NCBI RefSeq assembly: GCF_000092065.1
Contig: NC_009372.1
Location: 62,001 to 126,000 of the forward strand
From: Ostreococcus lucimarinus CCE9901
Lineage: Eukaryota > Chlorophyta > Mamiellophyceae > Mamiellales > Bathycoccaceae
Direction of reading: 5' to 3'
DNA length: 64,000 bases
Position numbers and translations under genes: made by a program. Under the pieces are notes generated by a model. It saw only the letters and a list, made by a program, of their open reading frames with translations, was not told where the DNA came from and did not search any database. Positions 28,286-36,929 of the stretch are shown here, in pieces. Within the stretch, counting starts at the first letter, position 1. Every line of letters starts with the position of its first letter.

Positions 28286-28716
28286 AATTCCTTCGGGTCA
28301 CCTTATCTTTTGGAGCCCCGGAGATGCGACTGTTTACCAATACGATGGTTCCCTTTTTTCGGTCGCGAAAGCGCGCGGTCGCCGGGTCAACCAACACCTT
28401 CATCTCCGGGGGGGATCGGAGATTGTTTTTTACGGTCGCGCGCGCGGTCGCCGCGGACGCCCCCGCCCTCGTCGACGCCGCGCTGACTGTCGCGCGCTGA
28501 CTGACACGCGCTGACCGACGCGCGCGCGATCGAACGCCGCGAGTGGGGAAAGGCGAACGCGCGACGTCGTCGCGCGCGCCCCCGCGCGTCCCGGACCGAA
28601 CCGCGCGTCGTCGTCGTCGCCGTCGCCGTCGCGCGCGTACGCTTCGGACCGCGAAAATCGTTTTTCGTCGCGGGGGGACTGCGGTGCGGGTCGTCTCACA
28701 CTTCGGGACGCCGACG

Positions 28717-29055
28717 ATGGTGTCGTCCGGCGACGCCGACGTCGACGACGCGGTCGAACGACGCCATCGGCGCGGTCGCGGTCGCGCCGTTCGCGATCTT
28801 CTGCCGTCGTCCTCGGCGGCGCGCGCGAACACCGTCCCGCCGTTTGAAGCAACCGGTCGAGGCGCGCTCCCGAGGTGGTTTTGCAAGAGCTGTCGGAAAG
28901 CGCTCGACGTGTTTCGTGATTTCGACGGGGAGCTGAAGACGTGTCGACTGTGTTTGCGCGCGCGCAAGAAAGACGCGAAACGCAAACGCGCGCTACGGCG
29001 GGCGGACGCGAAAAGGTCGGGCGACGGCGACGGTAAAAAAGGCGCGGCTTCGTAG
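28717..29055 (+). CDS. Small zinc-binding protein (C-x2-C ... C-x2-C)
   Basis: This encodes 112 residues from ATG 28717; the frame upstream is Arg-rich and uses non-ATG starts. The core is RWFCKSCRKALDVFRDFD then TCRLCLRARKK, giving two CxxC pairs 15 residues apart followed by a Lys/Arg-rich tail like a nuclear signal. This pattern is frequent in small algal DNA-associated zinc proteins. A specific family is not recognised. It begins the GC-rich, core-like part of the window. 29056-29354 after it holds nothing I can support. Confidence 0.5.
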   Translation: MVSSGDADVDDAVERRHRRGRGRAVRDLLPSSSAARANTVPPFEATGRGALPRWFCKSCRKALDVFRDFDGELKTCRLCLRARKKDAKRKRALRRADAKRSGDGDGKKGAAS

Positions 29056-29354
29056 AGAAGCCGAACGCAGGGAACGACGACGAGTCGCGGATGCGCGCGA
29101 AACGATCGATCTTTGATTCGACACGCCTTCGGTATAGTAGTGTGTTTTGCTCTGTAGCCTCGCGTGTTGTAACTACCGTTGTACATTTACATCAATGCGT
29201 CGTCGCGTTCGCGGCGATTTTACGTCGTCGTTCGTTCGCGACGCTTCGTTGGACATGGCGCTTCGACACAGAAGAATCCGACGCGCGCACAGTCCGTGGT
29301 GTCGCGCGCACGTCATCGCACACGTCTCATTTCTTATTTCTCCGCTCCAACTCG

Positions 29355-30190
29355 CTATCCTTCTGTCATAAAGCACACCCGGTCCGCGTCCGGGACGACG
29401 TCCTTCTCGTACTCGACGTTCGCGCAGTACATGTGTATTCGAAACAGCGCGCACCCCGTGCCGCACATGCCCGCGTGCACGTGATCGCCTCGAAAAAATA
29501 CGACGGCGCCGTTCGGCACGGGCACGAAGTCCGTTGCCTTGGTCGCGTTCATGGGTATCGGCTTCGACACGATCATCGAGATCTGCTTATGGTCGGAACA
29601 CTTTCGACCGTCGAGATCCGTGTGCCAGTCTTGGCGCTTCGTCTTGCTCTCGCCCTTCGGGGAGTGGCAATAGATGACGCTCGCGCCGCGTCGGTCGCCG
29701 CTCTCCTTCAACCCGCTCAAGAGCCACCCCTTGCGCGACGCCCGCGCGCTTCAGCGCGGCGCCGCAGTACGGATGGAACCGACGCGAGGTCTCGGGCGCT
29801 TCCCCGCGCGCGTTCACGACGTGCGTCCAGCGACTCTTCGTCCACGCCCCGCCCTTCGCTTCGCGCGCGTCGGTCGAGGGTTGGCGTCGATGATTTCTCG
29901 ACGGATCGTCTTCATCCGTGCGTCCGTGAGGCACCGCTCGAACACGGCGTAGCGCTCTTTGGACGGATCGAACATGGCCGCGCCGTGTGAGGTGCACTGT
30001 TTCCCCTTGATCTCCGCCGCGCTCGCTCCCGCCGCGCGCGCGTGTCCAGACCCACGGCGTACGCGAGACGGCGCGTCGTCGCCGCGCTCGTCGGCTTCCA
30101 CGCGTTCGGGAACCTGACGTGTTTGGGTAACCCACGAACGGCGCGCGCGGCGAGCGCCTCCAGGCGCGCGCGCCGCGCGGGAACTCTTCA
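29355..30190 (-). pseudogene. 2OG-Fe(II) oxygenase-like gene with two apparent frameshifts
   Basis: Three overlapping minus-strand frames together give one plausible protein. Frame 1 (from ~30,190) has GAAMFDPSKERYAVFERC and REIIDANPRPT. A second frame has REAKGGAWTKSRWTHVVNAR. A third (to the stop at 29355) has GASVIYCHSP, KRQDWHTDLDG, VVFFRGDHVHAG and ALFRIHMYC. HxD, a distal His and an Arg ~10 residues later fit a double-stranded beta-helix 2OG-Fe(II) dioxygenase. I see no GTGCG-type intron at the frame changes (~29,860 and ~29,730), so they may be real lesions or sequencing indels. The start is not fixed. Confidence 0.5.
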
Positions 30191-30348
30191 CCGTGCGCGC
30201 GTTTCCACTCGGCGAACACGCCGAGGGCGAGCGCGACTACGCGTCGACGGTGCGTTCCGCGAGTTCGCACCCGCGCCGGCGACGCCTGATCGTCTCGGCG
30301 CGCGATCGTCGCGGCATGGGACGCGTTGGAGGGCGGGGGTCGGGACGC

Positions 30349-30425
30349 GTCGCGGTTTCCCGCGCCGCGCGTCGCGCGTCGTCGGGTGCTGCGGGGACCG
30401 ACCCCGCGGTTTTGTGCGAAATGAA
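30349..30425. repeat. 77 bp dispersed repeat, copy 2 (partner at 2800-2875)
   Basis: Near-identical to 2800-2875, including TTTTGTGCGAAATGAAA. Here it lies upstream of the oxygenase locus on the minus strand and directly after the likely 3' end of another minus-strand gene at 30435. Confidence 0.75.
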
Positions 30426-30434
30426 ATCGTTCGT

Positions 30435-30557
30435 CTAACCGTACTGCTGCGAGTAGTCTCGGTCGTTCAAGTAAAGGTGGCGCGCCCAGTGCTGGTCGGC
30501 CGGAAACACCACGCGCGAGGGGAGGGGCGGCTGAAAATTCGGTTTCTGAGGTATTCT
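30435..30557 (-). CDS. Candidate last exon of an unidentified minus-strand gene
   Basis: The end of a minus-strand frame has ordinary protein composition, unlike the Arg-rich shadows around it: KPNFQPPLPSRVVFPADQH then WARHLYLNDRDYSQQYG and stop. It is preceded by an acceptor-like ACCTCAG. A possible upstream exon (VHESGRVTREIAYRLV) lies near 30,640-30,720, ending at a GGTGAGT donor. The product is unknown. It would overlap or abut the promoter of the BCCT gene. Confidence 0.3.
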   Translation of the reverse strand, partial: RIPQKPNFQPPLPSRVVFPADQHWARHLYLNDRDYSQQYG

Positions 30558-30914
30558 CGAGCGCGTGGTTGTCCCTCCCGAGCGCGCGTTTCGCCGTGGA
30601 ATCGTCCTTCGTCGAGTGCTCGTCGAAGCGTGACTCACCGTCGTCCGCTGACGTGGCGTCACGAGTCGATACGCGATTTCGCGGGTCACTCTCCCCGATT
30701 CGTGAACCGCCAAACGTAAATTAATATCTTTGCGCGCGAAAAAAGATCTTTTGACAGCTGTCAAAAAGCCGTTCGAATGCGCGAACGCTCGAATGGCGCC
30801 GCGCCAGCAGTTCGCCGCGCGCGCGACGAGGCGACGAGTCGATCGACCCGATTCATTGATTTCCAAACATCTTTGATTCGCGATAAAACGCTCGCTCGCT
30901 CGCTCGCTCGCGCC

Positions 30915-33488
30915 ATGAGTGAACCTACGGAAACGAAAACGGCGGACCCGTTGAATTGGAAGAATGAGGAAAACGTCAAGCGCTTCGTTCGACCGAGTCG
31001 CTGGTTGTCTCTCGATATCGCGGGCTACCCGGTGCGTGACACATTTCTGTCGATCGAATTTCGCTCGCGCGTCCTGCGCGAAGCGCGCGCGTAGGACGCG
31101 TTTGGGTCGAATGCACCGCGGCCCGATTTTCGAAATTATTTCGCGCGCGATGACACCTTCGTCACGAGTATCGTCGCTTCTGGCGACGTGCGCGCGCAAA
31201 GACAACGAACTGGCAAATACAAAATCCATCATCGACTGACTCGCGAATCCCGCGCGACGTAGATGTTGCGCATCAACTGGGTCTCCGCCGCGCTCGCGTC
31301 CTCCCTGCTCTGGGGCTTCATCATCTGGGTGCTCGTCGACGAGACGGGATCGTCAAGCGAAGTGACGCGTTGGACGAAGTGGATCACGAGTAACTTTACG
31401 TGGCTGTACGTCGTCACGCAGGATGTCTGGTTTATCTTCATCTTGTATCTTTTGGGTACAAAGTACAAAGACGTGAAACTCGGTCGCGACGACGAAGAAC
31501 CCGCCTTTGACTATTACGAATGGTTTTCCATGATGTTTGCGTGCGGTATCGGCGTTGGTCTGTACACTTTCAGCGTCATGGAACCCATCAGCTACTACCG
31601 CGGCGTCGTGTCAAAGCTTCCGATCGTCAACGACGATCAGCGCGCGCAGCAGGCGATCACGCTCACGCTCTTCCACTGGGGCCTTCACGGTTGGATTCCG
31701 TACGTCCTCGTCGCGATGACTTTGGGCGTCGTGTGCTACCGTCACGGACGTCCGATGACTATCCGCTCCGCGTTTTATCCGCTCTTCGGCGAAAATATCA
31801 ACGGTCTCTTCGGCGACGCGATCGACGCGTTGTCCATCGCGACGACGACGTTCGGCGTGTGCACGTCCCTCGGGCTCGGCGTCACGACGATCGCGTCTAC
31901 GATGAACCGCTTGAACAGCGATGTGGATCCAAACGATGACGCCACCAAGATCCTAATCATCTGGTTGATCACTGCCGTCGCATGTACGTCGGTCATTTTG
32001 GGTTTGAAGAACGGCATCAGAAGGCTTTCCAAGATTACGTTCTCCATCGGTCTCATCTTGCTCTTTGGAATCATCGTCGCGGACAACCCTTGGTTCTTAC
32101 TCAACTCTTTCGTGCAATCGATGGGTCATTACGTGCAATGGGTCACGCAGCTCGGCTGGGACACGGACACGTGGCCCGCGTCCGAAGCCATCATGCGCGA
32201 CACGGGCGCTTGGCACTACCTCGCTTGGGGCGCCAAGGGTGAGAGCGATGCGATCGCGCGGACGCTTTCGACGCGTGGCGCCACCGCCCTGACCGACACT
32301 GAGCTTAACACCATGTGGGGCGTGCGAACCGACGACGGTTTCATGAACACGTGGACCCTCTTCTATTGGGGGTGGTGGATTTCGTGGGCCCCGTTCGTCG
32401 GCATGTTCATCGCCAGGATCTCGCGTGGTAGAACCGTCGGTGAAGTCATCAAGGGTGCATTCATCGCGCCTATTTTGTTTGGTTTCTTTTACCTCACCGT
32501 TTTGGGCTCCCTCGGAATCAAAATGGAGCGCATCGCCGAGCTCGCGTTGACGACGGCGCCGGCGGACGTCGACTGGCGAAGCGGCGACGTCAAGTGCACC
32601 ACCCTCGGGTACGCCGCTGACGGGACGCCGACCACCGCCGGATCGATTCAGCTCGCGAAAGAGGGCTACTACGCTCTGTCGTGCCGTCCGACATCGTCGC
32701 ACATCCTTGACATCGTTGAGCCTTACGGCAAATTATCGACGCTCTTTCAAGCGATGATTCTCATCGCCATCATCCTGTACTTTATCACGTCGTCGGATTC
32801 TGGATCGTACGTCGACGACTTGATCTCCGCCATGGGCTACGAAAATCCGCCAGTGTTGCAAAAGGTTTACTGGGCGTGCACCGAAGGCGCGCTCGCGCAA
32901 GCTTTGGTGACTTCCGGCGGCTTGAAAGTGGTGCAAGGCGTCTCCATCGTCTGCGGTTTGCCGTTTACGTTTGCTCTCAACTTTATGGTCGTCTCTCTCT
33001 GGCGCGCGCTGAAGGATGAATTCAACGACGAGGCGCAACAAAAAACTCGCAAGGGGTTCAATACGTGCATGCTGGACGTCCTCGAAGGGTACGAGCCGGA
33101 AACCGCAGGCGCGAACGCGCCGGATCGCAAAACGCGCGTCGTCGCCGCATTGAAAAATTTCATCTACCCGTTCGACGCGATTCGCAAGGCGAAGATCGCC
33201 GTGGGGACGGATGAAAAATTTGCCTCCATCAACGCCGCCGTGGTCACTGGCGTGCTGTGGACTGCGATCGGTCTCCTCGCGTCCACGAAAGCCGGCGCGG
33301 GCGCGCACTCCGTGGCGTGGCTCTTCTACCTCATCTTGATTTTCTGCATCGCGAACATTCGCCGAGAAGTTCGCGCGTCCAGAAACATTCTCGGTAACAT
33401 CATGGAGGATTACACCGCCGCTGCTTTGTATCCGCTCGCGCTCGCGCAGATGGAACACGAGGCTGAATCCGACCCGAAGCTGGCGTAG
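30915..33488 (+). CDS. BCCT-family (choline/betaine/carnitine) transporter
   Basis: Two exons: 30915-31031 (39 codons, MSEPTETKTADPLNWK ... SRWLSLDIAGYP) and 31263-33488, giving 780 residues. The membrane part has ~12 spans. Family features are FACGIGVGLYTFSVMEP, the FHWGLHGWIPY segment, and the signature WGWWISWAPFVGMFIARISR near residue ~410; then FITSSDSGSYVDDL. BCCT carriers take up quaternary ammonium compounds such as glycine betaine, choline or DMSP, driven by Na+ or H+. In marine algae this fits osmolyte uptake. The substrate is not predictable here. A start at 31263 alone would drop the conserved SRWL..IAGYP segment, hence the two-exon model. Confidence 0.88.
31032..31262 (+). other. 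Spliceosomal intron, 231 bp
   Basis: Donor CCG|GTGCGTGAC, branch-like GACTGACTC ~30 bp before the end, acceptor GACGTAG|ATG. Phase 0. It joins the conserved N-terminal SRWLSLDIAGYP segment to the first membrane span of the BCCT protein. Confidence 0.75.
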
Positions 33489-33844
33489 TAACGTCGACGC
33501 CGTCCAAGACTTCTTTTTTCCAAACCGTCCTTTTATTAATCGAGCTCGATGACGACGAGTCGCAGACTTTTCGTTCATCAAGAGCAATCAAATCACGTTG
33601 GGTGAGCGATCACCGTTCACGGGCCCGCGAGGCCGGTGAGCTTTTACCATCGGTTGACCTGCGTCGTCGTCACCCGTACGCGTTGGAACAAATCATACGT
33701 GTTGTGCGTGTTGTCCACCGTCGCCGCTCGAACTGCATCCAGCGTCGACGGTGCTCGTTGTTGTGTTTGACTTTATTACATTTCTCTCATCGGTCCTACG
33801 TAATACTTTGGCTGACATGAATTAATTTAATAACCACAAGAAAT

Positions 33845-34471
33845 TTACTTTACGAAACCGTCGTCGTCCGCGCGCCGCGTCCGCGCGTTCGCGTCGTTCA
33901 TCTTGAAAACACCCGCGAGATACCGATAGATGAATCCAGAGTACGGTACCACCGCTCGCCGGTCTCTCGCTCGCGACGCGTCGCCGACGGCGGTGGACGT
34001 CGTGCGACGTTCTGCGTCGGGAACGCGCATGGCCTCCGACGCGCCCGGGACGTAGTTTTCGTCGCGCGTCGTCTTCGTGTCACCGCCACGTCCGACCGAT
34101 TTCTTTGACGCCTTCACCGACTTGAGGAAATGCTTTTGCGCGTGCGATCTGATTTGCGCCGCCGTCCTCGTCCCGACGTGTGTTTCGATCCGTTTCCAGT
34201 CGCGATCGTACAACTCGAGCGCGCGTAAAAACTTGTCGTGTTCGATCCTCGTCCACGGCGCGCGCGTCTTCGTTCGCACGTACGGTTTTCGCGGTTTCTT
34301 TGAACGCATCAGCGGCGCGCGCGCCGTGGTGGCTCTCGCCCGCGCGGCTTCGTTCTCGCTCGCGATTTTTCGTACGGCGGCGTCGACGAGCGCCCGCACC
34401 GAGAGCGACGACGACGACGACGGCGACGTCGTCGCGTGTTTTTCGCTGTTTGGGCGGTCGTCGTTCGTCAT
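33845..34471 (-). CDS. MYB-related (SHAQKYF-class) transcription factor
   Basis: This encodes 208 residues from ATG 34471. A single MYB repeat at residues ~70-115 reads [20 protein letters not shown], then [20 protein letters not shown] followed by QKHF, which is the SHAQKYF motif of CCA1/LHY/REVEILLE-type and related plant regulators (with H for Y). Flanks are Ser- and Lys-rich. The C-terminal [17 protein letters not shown] is a hydrophobic motif that occurs near the C-terminus of REVEILLE-like proteins in my recollection. It is likely nuclear and DNA-binding, possibly circadian or light-related. It is convergent with the BCCT gene across 356 bp (33,489-33,844) where I see nothing else. Confidence 0.85.
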   Translation of the reverse strand: MTNDDRPNSEKHATTSPSSSSSLSVRALVDAAVRKIASENEAARARATTARAPLMRSKKPRKPYVRTKTRAPWTRIEHDKFLRALELYDRDWKRIETHVGTRTAAQIRSHAQKHFLKSVKASKKSVGRGGDTKTTRDENYVPGASEAMRVPDAERRTTSTAVGDASRARDRRAVVPYSGFIYRYLAGVFKMNDANARTRRADDDGFVK

Positions 34472-34728
34472 CGGCGACGGCGCGTCGGCGTCTGCCGCGT
34501 GACGAACTACAAACGCCCGATGAGACTCCGAGAAGACGACGACGCGCGCGGACGCGCGTCCAATCTCCAGGGCGCGTCGTCATACAACCACTTTATATAG
34601 AATAATTCGAATTATTATACTGCCTCAAAATCAATATAATGACGACACGCATACCAGTTTACCGTAGAAATGGTAATAGCCCTTTCGCCAATCGAAGCTC
34701 GCGGGTAAGGTCGGTCGATACACACACG

Positions 34729-35494
34729 TCACGTTTCCTCAGGCTGAGAGCGCCACGCCTTTTGACGCGAGCGATACTGCCTTGAGCCTTTCTTCACGAG
34801 TTTCACCGTAGCGCATCGCACAAGAAAACACAAAAACTCAGCCCTGCGTAGACAGACGAGGGTGGCGCCGGAGTATGACGGCGAAACGCGCCGCACGAGT
34901 TCAACGGGTTTCTCTCCAGAGCACTGGAACGGCGCGTTTTTTGTCGCGAATCCACGCAGCCCTTCTCTACCGCCGTAAAAGGTAAGTGCTTGTTGAAAAG
35001 CCGTGATTGCTTGCTGCTGCGTTGTCGCGTCAGCCGCTTCGCGCACGTATAAGCCCGCCGCGAGCCGTGAAAGTAAACGGGTACTCCGTGATGAGCGCTG
35101 TTTTTGGAAATCGGGATCCTCGTGGCTCCCAACGTTGTTAGCGAAAGGATGGAACGTGCATTCAGACCGTCGCCGTGTTCGGCTCCCGTATATTTGCCAC
35201 GCACTCGTCGTGCGTATACTTCACCTTGTAGTAGGGGTCGTTTTGCTTGCGCTGGTTCGCAACGAAACCCCGGCCGCGACCACGTCGAGCACACGATCGT
35301 TGCCGTGATAACCTGCGATGGTTGCGCGTAAAATGCGAGCAGCGCACCGCAGCGAAGGCAGCACCGCTCAACGCGTACCGGAGAAAGGTATACGAAGCGA
35401 TCGCCGCGGGCGTCGCGAGATACGTTTGGTATCCTAGTTTGAGCGGTCTATCGGCGTCGTAGAAAACTTCCGGGGCGGGGAGTATGGAGTTCAT
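34729..35494 (-). CDS. Unidentified multi-exon gene candidate
   Basis: ATG 35494 opens a frame (MNSILPAPEVFYDADRPLK then LGYQTYLATPAAIASYTFLR) with a hydrophobic segment, running to a possible GTGCGC donor at 35346. A later stretch in the same strand reads GFVANQRKQNDPYYK, and a third in another frame reads LLSRLAAGLYVREAADATTQ, FYGGREGLRGFATKNAPFQ, ending at 34729. The pieces look like exons of one small membrane protein, perhaps Tim17/complex-I-B14.7-like, which I cannot confirm. Exon borders are not resolved. 34,584-34,728 is empty. Confidence 0.35.
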
Positions 35495-35773
35495 TCAGCC
35501 AATGCTTACTCGCCGTAGTCGGTTCATCTGTCGACATGCGTGCTGTGACTCAGGATGCGCGGCAGTGGCGCGTATCGTTAGACTTGCGACGGTGTGTCTC
35601 GCCAGAAATCAAAAGCACACATTTATTGAGTCGGGATGGCGTGGTGTTGTAAGTATTTACGTGGATTTAGCTCATGGCTATTAAATGCACGCCGAGGAAG
35701 TATGCCACACATACGACGCATCGTGAGTGCGACAAATCTAACATTGCTACCGCGAGAACGTTCGAGTGTGTCT

Positions 35774-36700
35774 TCAAATCAGCGCGACGCCAGGAGACCA
35801 CGGAAAGCGTCCCGCGAATCGTCGCCGAGGACACGCGTCTAAATACGTCCAAAACGATTTGAGTGATTTCACCGTTGAGCTATATGACGCGCGTTCGTTG
35901 AACGGATCCAGTGCTTGCCCCGTCGACCCGACGTCGTTTCGACACCCGTACGGATCGCGCGCGAACGCATCGCACGCTTTCGCTTCGCGCGTCGCCAGTT
36001 CGTTTTCGTTCACCGCCGCGGTACCGATGTAGGTCATATTGCTCCAGGAATACCCCATCGCGTCGAGATGAAGCTTTTCGAACCGCGCGCGCTCGACGTG
36101 AAACCCGACGACGGTGATCTTTGAAGGAAACTTTCGAGCGAGTTGAAAGAACCGACACACGCTGAATAACGCGTGCTCGAACCCGTCGTTCGCGTGTTCT
36201 TCCGTGAACGTCCTAGACTCGACCTTCGCGTCGACGCCGAACCAATCGTTCGCCCTGGCGACTTGCCAATACGAGCTCGCCCGAGTCATCACCGCGCCGG
36301 CGTCGATTGATTTTCCTCCACTGAAAACGAGCACTGCGTGTGGGTTCCTCGCTGCCTCGCGAACACCGATCTCGATGTGTTCGACCAGCGACCGTACGTA
36401 TCCTTCCGACGACGTTTGATCGCGCTCTAAAGCCCAGTCGCCCGGGTCTTCCGCGGCTTTCGCGAAATCGCTACCCAAGTAAACCGCGCGCGCGGGAACG
36501 ACGACGAGCTCGTCCACGTCCGTCACCGCGGGCACTATCTTCTTCTCCTGTGCGCTCAGTCGCATCACCGTGTGCGTGATCGCTGCTCGCGGCGCATGAT
36601 TCGTCCTCCTGAGCGCTTCTATCGTGACGCAACACACGCACAGAAGAAACCAGAGCGAACGTTCGAGGTTAAGAATCCTCGTCGCGCGCTTCGCCCACAT
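35774..36700 (-). CDS. DUF218-domain, single-span membrane protein
   Basis: This encodes 308 residues from ATG 36700. One N-terminal hydrophobic span (SLWFLLCVCCVTIEAL) is followed by a DUF218/YdcF-type domain: DELVVVPARAVYLG, AVLVFSGGKSIDAGAVMT, FTEEHANDGFEHALFSVCRF and KITVVGFHVERARFEKLH, at ~70-260. The pattern V.SGG then E..A..S..N..F is the usual active-site arrangement of this fold. Eukaryotic homologues are uncharacterised. It is divergent from the DNA methyltransferase with only 229 bp between the ATGs (36,701-36,929), so the two probably share a bidirectional promoter. Confidence 0.75.
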   Translation of the reverse strand: MWAKRATRILNLERSLWFLLCVCCVTIEALRRTNHAPRAAITHTVMRLSAQEKKIVPAVTDVDELVVVPARAVYLGSDFAKAAEDPGDWALERDQTSSEGYVRSLVEHIEIGVREAARNPHAVLVFSGGKSIDAGAVMTRASSYWQVARANDWFGVDAKVESRTFTEEHANDGFEHALFSVCRFFQLARKFPSKITVVGFHVERARFEKLHLDAMGYSWSNMTYIGTAAVNENELATREAKACDAFARDPYGCRNDVGSTGQALDPFNERASYSSTVKSLKSFWTYLDACPRRRFAGRFPWSPGVALI

Positions 36701-36929
36701 CCGAGCGTATCGAGTGAACGCATACGTCACGCGATCGCGGACTCGCGATGCGTACGTCGACGCGTTCGGCGCCGCGACGTCGTCGACTCGTCGGCGGACG
36801 CGCGCGCGTGTCCTTCGTCGCGCGCTGTGCAGGGCCGGAGTTTTTCACGCCCTCGGCTGCGTCAAACAAAAACCCGTCCTCCGAAACACACCGGCGTCCT
36901 CACACCGCCGCGCTCGCGGCGTCGCCTCG

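Larger units (their letters stand above)
24124..28353. repeat. Duplicated ~4.2 kb block, copy B
   Basis: This is the direct-repeat partner of 12190-16406. With the BspA-tail and HA relics upstream, the paralogy extends in a looser form back to ~22,826 (matching ~9,660-11,700 in copy A). Copy B lacks the 487 bp insert of copy A and gains an 8 bp insert near 24,702 and one extra GCCGGG unit near 28,110. Confidence 0.9.
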
